Below, one piece after another: positions 1-8,882 of a stretch of 64,000 nt of DNA. Source of the DNA: Verrucomicrobiota bacterium (lineage in GTDB: Bacteria; Verrucomicrobiota; Verrucomicrobiia; JADLBR01); the NCBI GenBank assembly GCA_029560585.1, contig JAKQKQ010000008.1, forward strand, positions 1 to 64,000. The letters are read 5' to 3'. The notes beneath the pieces are model-generated. The model made no database searches. It had not been told where the DNA came from and was given only the letters and a program-made list of their open reading frames with translations. Each line of letters begins with the position of its first letter. Within the stretch, counting starts at the first letter, position 1. The translations under genes were made by a program, and so were the position numbers.

Positions 1-1989
1 GCCCCACATCCGGAACAGGTGGAGTTCACATGTCTCGGTATGGAGACAGACGTGGTGTGCGAGCAAAGGGTCGAGGGGCCGGCGATTCCGATTGTGCACA
101 CGCGGATCGATCGACCGGATGCCGAGATTCACCTCACGGCATTCGCGAGCACGAGTCCCTCGGAGGGGCGCGTCGATAACGTGATCATGGAGATTGTGCC
201 CAGGGGCGATGCTCCGATCCGCGTGGTCCCTGTGTTGGTCATTAGGACTGCGGCGAAGGTCAACACGCGCAAGGCGAAGCAGGGGCATCTCGAGGTCGTG
301 ATCGAGCGCGAGGGCAAGGCCGTGCCATTCCTCGTCTGCGACCATGGCCCGGCCGACGCGTGGCAGCGCCAGGGCCGGGAAAGCACGGGATTGGCAATCC
401 ATCAGGCGACCCGATCGGGCGAGGCGACCAAAGCGAAACCGATGCGCGTCCTGTTTCGCCTGCCGAAGGAGGGCCAGCCATTCGACCGATTGACCGCAGG
501 ACTGGGGGAACCGGACTCGCTGCTGGAAGGAGCGAGGGCTTTTTGGCGGGGCTGGAAGCAAACGAGCGATCCCGTGCGATGGTCGGCACCGGGGCGGCAC
601 GGCGAATTCCTGGGCGCTTGCTCGCGCAACATCCTACAGGCGCGCGAGGAGAAAGAGGGCAGGCTGACCTTTCAAGTGGGGCCCACATGCTATCGAGGTT
701 TGTGGATCGTGGATGGCAACTTCCTGCTGGAGGCGGCGCGCTACCTCGGATTCGACCGCGAGGCGCAGCAGGGGCTCGAGGCGACGTGGGCCTGCCAGCA
801 GGAGGATGGCGCGGTCGTGGCCGCGGTGAAGCAGGGCCATTGGAAGGACACGGGCATTGCGATCTTCAGCCTTGTCCGGCAGGCGGAACTCTCGGGGGAC
901 TGGGACTATTTCCGCAAGATGCACCCGAACGTGCTGCGCGCGGTGCGCTACCTCGATGGGCTGCGACAGCGGGCGCGCGATGAGGGCAGTGCCAATGGGA
1001 AGTACGGGTTGCTGGCGCGCGGTTTCTGCGATGGCGGTGTGGCCAGCTGGCGATCGGAGTTCACCAACACGCTCTGGGTGCTCGCGGGACTCAAGGCATT
1101 CGTGGGTGCGGCGAAACGCCTCGGAATGGAAGGCGTTGATGAGGCGTCGAAACTGTACGCGGAGTTGGGCGAGGCATCGGTGGTGGCGATGCGCGCCGAG
1201 ATGAGGCGGCACCCCGGCGGTTTCGATTATCTGCCCATGGTGATGCGGGAGGATCCGCAGTGGGAAGACCCCGACCCATGGGAGCGCTTCCAGCCGCAGG
1301 CCGCGCAATGGGCGCTATCGCACGCCATATATCCTGGGCTCGTGTTCGATCGGGATGACCCCGTGGTCAAGGGCCACATTGCGCTGATGCGGGCCGTGAC
1401 GCGGGAGGACATCCCCGCCGAGACGGGGTGGATCCCGCACGAGGGCGTGTGGACCTACAACGCGGCGTTCGTGGCACACGTCTACTTGTGGGCGGGCATG
1501 CCCGATCTTGCGCGGCGGACATTCGTTGGGTTCCTGAATCATGCTTCGCCGCTGTACTGCTGGAGAGAGGAGCAACCGTTGCGGGGATCGATGGTCTCGA
1601 GATACGTGGGCGACATGCCACACAATTGGGCGAGCGCGATGTGCGTCCTCTACCTCAGGCACATGTTGGCGTTCGAGGCCGGCGACGAACTCCGCCTCCT
1701 GGCCGGCATCGGCGAACCGGAACTGGCGGTCCGCGAGCCGTGGATGGTCGAGGCCTCGCCGACGCGGTTCGGGCGCGTGAGCATCGCGCTGGAGCCGGAT
1801 GGCAAGCGCGGGTGGCGGTTGCGGTTTCGGCGCGGCGAGGGACCGGCGCCCGCGCGCGTGACCTTGCCCTCGCGGCTCGGGCGCCTGCCATTTGCGTCGG
1901 CGGACGGGGCCGAGACCCGCGCGACCGCCGGGGAAGTGGAGATCACATCGGAATCGAAGCAATGGACGGCCAGCTGGGAGATCAAATGA
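1..1989 (+). CDS. Six-hairpin (alpha/alpha)6 glycosidase-like protein, 5' partial
   Basis: The reading frame is open from base 1, so the true start lies upstream of the window; the first possible start inside it is a GTG at 19. The visible 662 residues have a beta-rich N-terminal part, then a helical repeat region of the alpha-toroid type (rough residues 190-560) with motifs such as YRGLWIVDGNFLLEAARYLG, GHWKDTGIAIF and TGWIPHEGVWTYNAAF. A small beta domain closes the protein. This order is known from GH63/GH78-like six-hairpin glycosidases, which cleave glycans by acid catalysis. The substrate is unknown. Its TGA overlaps the next gene's ATG (ATGA), so the two are probably co-translated. I am sure of the fold class but not of the family number. 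Confidence 0.7.
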   Translation, partial: APHPEQVEFTCLGMETDVVCEQRVEGPAIPIVHTRIDRPDAEIHLTAFASTSPSEGRVDNVIMEIVPRGDAPIRVVPVLVIRTAAKVNTRKAKQGHLEVVIEREGKAVPFLVCDHGPADAWQRQGRESTGLAIHQATRSGEATKAKPMRVLFRLPKEGQPFDRLTAGLGEPDSLLEGARAFWRGWKQTSDPVRWSAPGRHGEFLGACSRNILQAREEKEGRLTFQVGPTCYRGLWIVDGNFLLEAARYLGFDREAQQGLEATWACQQEDGAVVAAVKQGHWKDTGIAIFSLVRQAELSGDWDYFRKMHPNVLRAVRYLDGLRQRARDEGSANGKYGLLARGFCDGGVASWRSEFTNTLWVLAGLKAFVGAAKRLGMEGVDEASKLYAELGEASVVAMRAEMRRHPGGFDYLPMVMREDPQWEDPDPWERFQPQAAQWALSHAIYPGLVFDRDDPVVKGHIALMRAVTREDIPAETGWIPHEGVWTYNAAFVAHVYLWAGMPDLARRTFVGFLNHASPLYCWREEQPLRGSMVSRYVGDMPHNWASAMCVLYLRHMLAFEAGDELRLLAGIGEPELAVREPWMVEASPTRFGRVSIALEPDGKRGWRLRFRRGEGPAPARVTLPSRLGRLPFASADGAETRATAGEVEITSESKQWTASWEIK

Positions 1990-4112
1990 AAAGAAACACC
2001 ATCCGTGGAGCAATTGTTCGCAACGTGGCGCTCGCCTGCATTTGCCTGTGCGCGCCGGGGGCGAGGGCGGAACGCGCCATCGTGACCCTTGACGGGGCAT
2101 GGGACATCGCGCAGGGGACCGATGAGGCGCCCCCCGCGAAATATGCTGCCAGCGCGCCGGTGCCCGGCCTCGCGGACATGGCGAAACCGCGCTTCGAGGA
2201 CGTCGGCAGGAAGAGCGAGAAGAGGCGGTTCTTCTGGTATCGCCGCACCTTTGTTGCGCCCGAAGCCTTGCCGGAATTCGCATCGCTGAAGATCCACAAG
2301 GCGCGGTTTGGCACCGCCGTGTGGATCAATGGCAAGGCGCTGGGTGAACAGCTGTCGGGCTTCACGCCCTCATACTGGGATATCCGTCCCCACCTGAAGG
2401 CCGGGGCATCGAACGAACTGGTGGTGAGGGTCGGTGCCGATCGGGAATACCTGCCGAAGGGGATGCCCAGCGGCTGGGACTTCGAGAAATACCTCTTCAT
2501 CCCGGGCATCTACGATTCGGTGGAACTCATCCTGTGTGGGCCGCCGCACATTTCCAACGTGCAGTGTGTTCCGGATGTCGGGGGGAAACGGGTGCGGCTA
2601 TTGGCGGAGTTGCGAGGCGGCGCGGAGGCCGGCCCGTGCCGTGTCGAGGCCGAGATAGCGGAGGCGGCGGGAGGGAAGACCGTGGCCAGGGGCGCGGCGC
2701 AGGCCCTCGAACTCGCGCCCGGCGAAACGCGGGTGCTGGACGTGACGCTGCCGATCCACGGGTGCCGCCTCTGGTGGCCCGAGGACCCATTTCTGTACGA
2801 GGCGCGGCTGAAGACAGCCGGCGATTCGCTAACCGCGCGATTCGGGATGCGGGAATTTCGATTCGATCCCTCAACCAAGTGCGCCGTCATCAATGGGCAG
2901 CAGCGCTATCTCGTGGGGTCGAACGTGACGATCTACCGTTTCTTTGAGGACGCCCTGCGCGGGAACAAACCGTGGGACCGCGAGTGGGTCAGGAAACTGC
3001 ACAGGCAATACAAGACGATGCACTGGGACACGCTGCGCTACTGCATAGGGTTCCCGCCGGATTTCTGGTACGATATCGCCGATGAAGAAGGGTTCCTGAT
3101 CCAGGATGAATTCCCGATATGGACCCTCAAGGAGGATCCCGAGAAGATTCAGGCCGCGAAGATAATTCCGGAATACATCGCCTGGATGCGCGAGCGCTGG
3201 AACCACCCGAGCGTGACGATCTGGGACGCGCAGAACGAGAGCAACACCAGGGAGACGGGATTGGCGCTCCAAACCGTCCGGCATCTGGATTACTCGAATC
3301 GCCCGTGGGAAAATGGCTGGGCCGAGCCACAGGGTGCCTGCGACTGCGTCGAATCGCACCCGTATCTTTTCAGCCGGGGCTGGGTCGGGAAGAAGGACGT
3401 GGCCCCATTCCGTCTCTCCGAGATGCCGAAGGTCGATATCAAACCGAGACTCAACAAGGAGCAGCAGGCGCTCGACGTCCCGATCATCATCAACGAGTAC
3501 GATTGGCTTTGGCTCACGCGGGATGGCGATCCCACTTGTCTCACGAAACACAACTACGACGCGCACGTGGGTGCTGGCGCGACCGCCGAACAGCGGCGCA
3601 TGTTCCACGCGCGCGGCGTGGCGGCGCTGACGGAATTCTGGCGGTGCCACCGGCAGGCGGCGGCCGTGCTCCACTTCTGCGGGCTGGGCTATTCGCGCCC
3701 CGGCGACAAGCCGCGGCCGGAGGGCGGCGCCACCAGCGATGACTTCGCCGATATCGCCACGCTCGAGTTCGAGCCGACGTTCAAGAAATACGTGCGCATG
3801 GCCTTCAATCCAGTGGGTCTGATGCTGGATTTCTGGGAGGAGAAGGTCGCGCCCGGGTCCGAGCGCGAGATCAAGGTATTCGTCATCAACGATCGCCAGA
3901 CGGCGTGGCGCGGCGAGGTTCGGCTCCGGATCGAGGGAGACGAGGGCGCCCTGGCGAAGATGGAATGCGACGTGGCTCCGCTGGGCCAGCGGATCATGGG
4001 CCTGCAATTCCGGGTGCCAGAGAAACTGGGCAAGTATACCATCGCGGCCGAATTGACCGACGGGCGGGAAACCATCCAGAGCCTGAGGGATTTCGAGGTC
4101 GCCGGACCCTGA
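1986..4112 (+). CDS. Secreted glycoside hydrolase family 2-like protein
   Basis: A 708-residue protein. It begins with a classic signal peptide (MKRNTIRGAIVRN, a hydrophobic stretch, then APGARA) and should be exported. A GH2 sugar-binding jelly roll follows at about residues 35-190 (FFWYRRTF, then SYWDIRPHL), an immunoglobulin-like domain at 190-300, and a TIM barrel. In the barrel WNHPSVTIWDAQNES carries the NE pair expected for the acid/base near residue 418, and IIINEYDWLW near residue 504 is the likely nucleophile. GH2 enzymes include beta-galactosidases, glucuronidases and mannosidases; the sequence does not let me choose. I chose the ATG at 1986 because it overlaps the upstream stop and starts the signal peptide. 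The frame itself is open further upstream. Confidence 0.85.
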   Translation: MKRNTIRGAIVRNVALACICLCAPGARAERAIVTLDGAWDIAQGTDEAPPAKYAASAPVPGLADMAKPRFEDVGRKSEKRRFFWYRRTFVAPEALPEFASLKIHKARFGTAVWINGKALGEQLSGFTPSYWDIRPHLKAGASNELVVRVGADREYLPKGMPSGWDFEKYLFIPGIYDSVELILCGPPHISNVQCVPDVGGKRVRLLAELRGGAEAGPCRVEAEIAEAAGGKTVARGAAQALELAPGETRVLDVTLPIHGCRLWWPEDPFLYEARLKTAGDSLTARFGMREFRFDPSTKCAVINGQQRYLVGSNVTIYRFFEDALRGNKPWDREWVRKLHRQYKTMHWDTLRYCIGFPPDFWYDIADEEGFLIQDEFPIWTLKEDPEKIQAAKIIPEYIAWMRERWNHPSVTIWDAQNESNTRETGLALQTVRHLDYSNRPWENGWAEPQGACDCVESHPYLFSRGWVGKKDVAPFRLSEMPKVDIKPRLNKEQQALDVPIIINEYDWLWLTRDGDPTCLTKHNYDAHVGAGATAEQRRMFHARGVAALTEFWRCHRQAAAVLHFCGLGYSRPGDKPRPEGGATSDDFADIATLEFEPTFKKYVRMAFNPVGLMLDFWEEKVAPGSEREIKVFVINDRQTAWRGEVRLRIEGDEGALAKMECDVAPLGQRIMGLQFRVPEKLGKYTIAAELTDGRETIQSLRDFEVAGP

Positions 4113-4164
4113 GCGGAGGGGGTGCGGATCGCGCGCTAGCATCGACCCCGGCGCGGGGCTCTCG

Positions 4165-4184
4165 GGGGTCACGCCCATGACCCC
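4165..4184. terminator. Possible stem-loop after the GH2 gene
   Basis: GGGGTCA and TGACCCC form a perfect 7-bp inverted repeat around a 6-base loop, 53 bases after the GH2 stop. There is no T-tract, so a role in termination is only suggested by position. Confidence 0.3.
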
Positions 4185-4220
4185 GGGCGCGGGGCCATGC
4201 CATGTGGGCAACAAGGGGCT

Positions 4221-4249
4221 TTACTCGAGGCCCGTCCAGCACCTATTAT
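4221..4249 (+). promoter_or_regulatory. Candidate sigma-70-type promoter for the DUF4838 gene
   Basis: TTACTC (4221-4226) and TATTAT (4244-4249) are 17 bases apart, in the only AT-rich patch of this gap. Transcription would start near 4256. That lies downstream of the ATG at 4202 and supports the later start chosen for the next gene. Confidence 0.4.
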
Positions 4250-4291
4250 TTTGAAATCGAAATTATTCTCAGACCCACGGGTGCGAGCCCG

Positions 4292-6529
4292 TTGAGAAAC
4301 CTGCTGCTCTCGGCGATGTGCTGGGCCGGGGTGGCGGTGCCGTGCGTTGCGTCGGGACCGACCCCGATTGTGGAGGACGGGGAGGCGCGCGCGACGATCA
4401 TCTTGCCCGCCGATGCGGGGCCGACCGTGCGGGAGGCGGCCCGGCAGTTGTCTGGCTATTTGGAAAAGATGTCGGGCTCGAAGCTTCCCATCGTTGCGGA
4501 TGGCGGGGCCGTGACGGGCACTCGGATTGATCTGGGACCAACCGAGGTGGCGCGGAGGCGGTTGCCAGACGGTTTCCTGGGCGACACCGAGCGCGTTTGG
4601 ATCGAGGCTGGGCCGGAGGGCGTGACGGTATGCGGCGGGGGCGAGCGGGGAACGTTGTTTGCCGTCTATCGGTTTCTGGAGACGCTCGGTTGCCGGTGGC
4701 TGACGCCGGAACCCGAGAACGAATTGGTGCCGCTCCGGAAGACGATCTCGCTGGGGCCCATCAGGCTCGATGCGCGCCCGGTGTTCTCGTGGAGGCTTTT
4801 TTCGGCGGGAAAACCGGAGCGGGAGCGCTGGGGACTAAAGATGGGCATGAACGGGTTCTACTCGGCGGACACGGCTGCGACAAACGGGGCATGCATCTAC
4901 TGGCCGCGGGGCATTCAGGGTGTCCACGCATACTACCAAATCGTACCCGCCAAACGATACTTCGCGGCGCATCCCGAATGGGGCGCGCTTCTGGGTGGGA
5001 AACGGGTGCCGACGGATGTTCACCGCAGCCAGCTCTGCGTGACCGCGCCGGGGCTGGCGGATGAGTTTGCCGCAAACGTCATCCGGGCGCTCGACCTGAG
5101 CCCGGACGCTCCGATGGTGTCCGTCAGTCCCAACGATGGCTCGGCGTGGTGCGAGTGCGACGCGTGCCTGGCCCTCGACCGCAAGCTTTGCGGCGGGCGC
5201 ACGACAGAGCAGGGCCTGGCGAGGGCGAAGCCTTTCGTGGGCGACCGGGTGTTCTGGTTCGCCAACGAGGTGGCGGACCGCGTCGCGCTCAAGCATCCGG
5301 ATAAGAAACTGCTCGTGCTGGCCTACATCAATTATGCCGAACCCCCCGACACGATCCGGCCGCGGCCGAGCGTGGTGCCATTTCTCTGCCATTATGCTCC
5401 AGCCGACTACAGCCGCGCGATCAACGACCCGACCTCCGAGGCCAACCGCCAGTTCGACGACCTGTTGAAACGGTGGCTGAAGATATCGCCCGACCTGATG
5501 ATCTACAGCTATGTGAGCAAGTCCATGTGGTGGCGGCTGCCCAGGCCGGTGCTGCACACCTTTGCCGCGGACGTGAAATACCTGCACGAGCTGGGCGTGC
5601 GGCGGTATTACAGCCAGAGTTCACTTAGCGACTGGCCGCTCGACGGGCCACTCTACTACGTGATCGCGAAGCTGCTCTGGGATCCATCCGCCGACCCGGA
5701 CGCCATTGCGGGCGAGTGGATGGACGGAATGTTCGGTGTGGCCGCGCCGGCGATGAGGGAATTCTACGCGGAGGTCGAGACCGCGGTCCGCAAGACCGGC
5801 AAGTCCTATAGCGACGACCCGCGCACGCAGGCCGCCGGCCTTTACGACCGCGCGAGGCTCGACCGGGCGATGGCGGCGATTGATCGGGCCGAGAATGCGG
5901 CGCGCGGCGACGGGGCGGTGGCGCGGCGCGTGGCCGACGTGGCGCGGACTTTCCGCTACGGCTACTGGATGATCGAATGCCTCGAGCAACACGCGAGGAT
6001 GTTGGAGACTGGCGATCCCGCGCGAATGGAGGATGCCCGCGAGGCGGGTCGGAAGGCGCTTGGGTACTGCGGGGTCCGGGAGGCGGCGGATTTCCTGAAA
6101 GGCTGGAAGACGGGGGCACGGCTGGGCGTAATGAACAACGGTTTCGGCAAAGAGGAACTCAAGGGCGACAGGCGGTGCTGGAACTCGGACGAAACGGGGC
6201 CTGGTGACAATGCCTGCGGGTGGGCGACCTTCACGATCCCAGTCTCGGACCGCGGCAAGGCCCTCCTGGTCGAAATGGATGTGTGGGGCGAGTCGCGGCT
6301 GACGGGTATCTCCGTCAATACGCGCAAGGGCGTCTGGACCCCGCTTCGCCCGCTGCAACGGCTCTCGCGCAAGCCGCAATGGGACACGCTGCAATTCCGC
6401 GTGCCGGGCGAGGCCCTCGACCACGACCGCGTTGCGCAGCAGTTCGGTTTTGGCGGTGCCGACAGCCAGATCTGGGTCGCCGCCATCCGCGCGCGGGAGG
6501 ACAAGATCGGCGCCGCCAAGGAAAGGTAG
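4292..6529 (+). CDS. Secreted DUF4838 / alpha-glucuronidase-N-like protein
   Basis: The protein is 745 residues from a TTG at 4292. That start gives a clean signal peptide (LRNLLLSAMCWAGVAVPCVASG) and lies just after a candidate promoter. An in-frame ATG at 4202 would add 30 residues that do not look like a secretion signal. After export, an alpha-glucuronidase N-like domain (about residues 30-150) shows GTLFAVYRFLETLGCRWLTPE. A DUF4838 barrel follows (about 195-480; DAPMVSVSPNDGSAWCECDAC). Helices and a C-terminal beta domain complete it. DUF4838 proteins are linked to polysaccharide breakdown, but their chemistry is mostly unknown. It may be transcribed apart from the GH2 pair. Confidence 0.8.
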   Translation: MRNLLLSAMCWAGVAVPCVASGPTPIVEDGEARATIILPADAGPTVREAARQLSGYLEKMSGSKLPIVADGGAVTGTRIDLGPTEVARRRLPDGFLGDTERVWIEAGPEGVTVCGGGERGTLFAVYRFLETLGCRWLTPEPENELVPLRKTISLGPIRLDARPVFSWRLFSAGKPERERWGLKMGMNGFYSADTAATNGACIYWPRGIQGVHAYYQIVPAKRYFAAHPEWGALLGGKRVPTDVHRSQLCVTAPGLADEFAANVIRALDLSPDAPMVSVSPNDGSAWCECDACLALDRKLCGGRTTEQGLARAKPFVGDRVFWFANEVADRVALKHPDKKLLVLAYINYAEPPDTIRPRPSVVPFLCHYAPADYSRAINDPTSEANRQFDDLLKRWLKISPDLMIYSYVSKSMWWRLPRPVLHTFAADVKYLHELGVRRYYSQSSLSDWPLDGPLYYVIAKLLWDPSADPDAIAGEWMDGMFGVAAPAMREFYAEVETAVRKTGKSYSDDPRTQAAGLYDRARLDRAMAAIDRAENAARGDGAVARRVADVARTFRYGYWMIECLEQHARMLETGDPARMEDAREAGRKALGYCGVREAADFLKGWKTGARLGVMNNGFGKEELKGDRRCWNSDETGPGDNACGWATFTIPVSDRGKALLVEMDVWGESRLTGISVNTRKGVWTPLRPLQRLSRKPQWDTLQFRVPGEALDHDRVAQQFGFGGADSQIWVAAIRAREDKIGAAKER

Positions 6530-6685
6530 GAGGGCGAGACAGGCGGGATGCCAACATTCCTGGCGGCACAAGTCGGCCTCGTTGTCTCGTCCGGCCAATG
6601 ACGAGTCCCTCACCGAGGCACCGACACGCAGAGACGGACTAAGGCGCGATGGTGGATGGCTGCGCCGATCGGCCGCACCGGGCCC
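6530..6685. other. Convergent gap without a gene
   Basis: This is the 156-base space between two converging genes. CGAGACA near 6535 and TGTCTCG near 6589 are inverted but far apart. I see no convincing terminator or coding sequence. Confidence 0.3.
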
Positions 6686-8482
6686 TCATTTGAATAGCGC
6701 GTACCGCATCGATGGGACCGATTTCCCTTTGTAGGGGAATGCGCTGGCGCCGTAGTTAGTGATGATCTCCGATCCATCGGAGAAGGCGGTTCGGAACACG
6801 TCGGCTGCGACCTGCTCGTGCTGCTCCATGAACTCGAGCTGCAGTGGCGCCAGCGCCTCAAATTCATCGTAACCCTTCTTCAGGCACCCGGTCGCCTCGG
6901 TCAACTCCTCCTCCGTCGCGCACCTCAAGTCGGTGCTCCCCATCCAGTTCTTGTTGTCGGCTTTGAACTGCGAATAGAAGTAAAAGATGGGTCGGCCATT
7001 GAACTCCGCGAGCTTCAGCTGGGTCATCGCGTCTTTGGTTGTCGGATTCACGGTCTCGGTGAAGGGATTGCTCAGGATGATGCCATTGTAGACGAGCTGC
7101 CAGATCGGGATCACGCGGTCGTGCAGAGGATTCCGTTTTCCAGAAAGCCCATTGAAATAGACGTAGAGCACGTAGTCCAGATTCCCGCAGGCGAAATCGA
7201 ACGCGCCCTCTGATGCGACTCCGCCAATGTGATCTTTGCACGCCTGCAGGATCCGGTCGAACCAGATGGCGCTGTCCTTGGAGGAGCAGGGGTGAAGCGG
7301 GTCGTGGCATCGGGGTGGCTGCAGGATGGTGATGACGTCGATGTAGTGCAGGCCGCGGAAACCCAGGTCCGCGACCTTCTGGATGTCCCTGGGATAGAAC
7401 CGCTCGAATGATCGCTGCGGGCAGAGCGCGTACGTCTTGCCCCCGCTCCAGACCGCGTTGGAGAAGGGCGTTCCGTCTGCCCTCTTGACCGCGAGGTCCG
7501 GGTCCCAGCAATCCGCGATGCTGTATCCGTCCGAGCTGTTGGTGTGGCCCACGATCTGGTAGCCCATGCGGCGGGCCTTCTTGATGAGCGGGCGGAGCCT
7601 CGCCTCGCCGCCGAGGGTCTCCTCGACGGGGAAGATCTGCGGCCAGCGGCCGTCGTGCCCCTTCTGGTTCCAGCCGACGAGGCAGATCTCGGCGCGCCTG
7701 ACGCCCGCCTTTTCGAACGCGTCCAGGATGTCGCCGACGCGGTCGAACGTGACGGCCACCTTCATCGTTGGTTCGGTCTCCGGGGTCTGTTCCAGCACCG
7801 GGCTGGGCGCGGGTTTCCAGCCCTGACGGATGCGGACCTCCATGCTTTTCGCGGCATAGGCCAGTTCCGCGTGAGTCTTCATGCGCTCCTTGATTGGTTT
7901 GCAGACACCCCGCGCAAGCTGGTGGTTCCTGTAGGTGCGCGCCATGCCCGCATAATCCGCGTCCTTGCCGGAAAGCAGATGATAGTGGACGGTGATGTCA
8001 TCAGGGGGGACGAAACCCGACACGAGGAAACGGGGGGCGATGCTGTAGGCGCCATCCTTCGCCCGCACCATCAGGTCGTACTCGAACCGCATCGTGGCCA
8101 CGATTGCGACGAACGTCGCGCGAGGGTTCTTCATGCCAAAGATCGGCATGAAGTTCCTTCCGTAGAACCCGCTTGGCCCTGGAACCGTGTACGAGCCTTT
8201 CTGCAGACGGAATGTCCCGAGGAAACCGTCGGGAGTGATGTAGTAACCTTCCTCGCCAATCGCCGCGCGCGCGAAGTCTGGCTGGATCGTGACATACTCA
8301 ACGCCTGGGGGGAGTTCGGCCCGCCTGACCGTCACTGTCACGACGCCCCTCGCGTCTGGCTCGGCCGCGACGGTCGCCTTTTCTTCGTGCTTGTCCTTGA
8401 ACGTGTAGGTGAGCTCCACCTGCGCGGCGACCGCCCCGCACGCCCAGGCAAATAGTGGTGCCAGCGCCCACAGCTTCTTCAT
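6686..8482 (-). CDS. Secreted GH101/DUF5696-like glycosidase-type protein
   Basis: A 598-residue minus-strand protein. The start at 8482 follows a GGAGG four bases upstream and opens a signal peptide (MKKLWALAPLFAWACGAVAA). The N-terminal half is beta-rich. It then has the DYAGMARTYRNHQLARG signature, a spacer and a TIM-barrel-like part from about residue 245. That part includes RRAEICLVGWNQKGHDGRWP, YQIVGHTNSSDGYS and GFRGLHYIDVITILQPPRC. This order resembles DUF5696 proteins, distant relatives of GH101 enzymes that act on glycan chains. The family call is from memory of motifs, not a search. It stands alone as a single transcription unit and faces away from the IclR gene. Confidence 0.65.
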   Translation of the reverse strand: MKKLWALAPLFAWACGAVAAQVELTYTFKDKHEEKATVAAEPDARGVVTVTVRRAELPPGVEYVTIQPDFARAAIGEEGYYITPDGFLGTFRLQKGSYTVPGPSGFYGRNFMPIFGMKNPRATFVAIVATMRFEYDLMVRAKDGAYSIAPRFLVSGFVPPDDITVHYHLLSGKDADYAGMARTYRNHQLARGVCKPIKERMKTHAELAYAAKSMEVRIRQGWKPAPSPVLEQTPETEPTMKVAVTFDRVGDILDAFEKAGVRRAEICLVGWNQKGHDGRWPQIFPVEETLGGEARLRPLIKKARRMGYQIVGHTNSSDGYSIADCWDPDLAVKRADGTPFSNAVWSGGKTYALCPQRSFERFYPRDIQKVADLGFRGLHYIDVITILQPPRCHDPLHPCSSKDSAIWFDRILQACKDHIGGVASEGAFDFACGNLDYVLYVYFNGLSGKRNPLHDRVIPIWQLVYNGIILSNPFTETVNPTTKDAMTQLKLAEFNGRPIFYFYSQFKADNKNWMGSTDLRCATEEELTEATGCLKKGYDEFEALAPLQLEFMEQHEQVAADVFRTAFSDGSEIITNYGASAFPYKGKSVPSMRYALFK

Positions 8483-8676
8483 GGTGCCTCCATCTCTTCT
8501 CCCCGCGGGACCGCGCGACACGGGATATTGGCCTCGGAAGGCACAAATTGCCCATGGCGACGAGCGCGCAAGGATGATACGACCGGCGCACGATGGCAAG
8601 CCAGGCGAAAGAGGGAGGGTGCGTGGCGCCAGGGTTGCGTGTGTCGCAGGCTGGCGGCGCGCCCGCTTGCCGTGGC

Positions 8677-8694
8677 GCAGGCAATCTTGCCTGC
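8677..8694. repeat. Short perfect palindrome
   Basis: GCAGGCAA and TTGCCTGC form a perfect 8-bp stem with a 2-base loop. It lies mid-gap, far from either gene, so it is more likely a dispersed palindromic repeat than a regulatory site. Confidence 0.4.
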
Positions 8695-8846
8695 GGCAGC
8701 GGCCCTGCGCCGGTGGTGGTGGCAGACAGGATTGTTGCCCCACGGCGCCCGGGGATCCGCAGGGGGCTGGGGTGATCTTGGCGTCATGCACCCGAAAAGG
8801 GGGCCCGGAGACGCAATTCGATTGACGGCGCCGGAGGGAACGCATA

Positions 8847-8881
8847 TTGTAAAAAGCGCAACAAGATTGCATATAATACAA
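8847..8881 (+). promoter_or_regulatory. Nested dyad operator and promoter of the IclR gene
   Basis: Two inverted repeats share one exact centre at 8864. The outer pair is TTGTA (8847-8851) with TACAA (8877-8881); the inner pair is GCAA (8858-8861) with TTGC (8867-8870). A consensus TATAAT (8872-8877) lies inside, with TTGTAA 19 bases before it as the -35 box. The dyad ends one base before the IclR start codon. IclR proteins bind palindromes near their own promoters, so autoregulation is the simplest reading. The -10 box is so close to the ATG that the transcript must be leaderless or start elsewhere. Confidence 0.6.
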
Positions 8882-8882
8882 C

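Larger units (their letters stand above)
8483..8882. other. 400-base divergent intergenic region
   Basis: It separates the divergent secreted-glycosidase and IclR genes. It holds a GC-rich palindrome at 8677-8694 and the IclR promoter/operator at its right end. I find no plausible small gene. GC falls sharply only in the last 45 bases. Confidence 0.5.

Noticed and set aside
1428-1985. A long N-terminal extension of the GH2 gene in the same frame
   Set aside because: It runs through the upstream glycosidase gene. The ATG at 1986 starts a clear signal peptide and overlaps the upstream stop.
4202-4291. The ATG at 4202 as start of the DUF4838 gene
   Set aside because: It lies upstream of the best promoter and adds 30 residues unlike a signal peptide. 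The TTG at 4292 fits better, though this is not certain.
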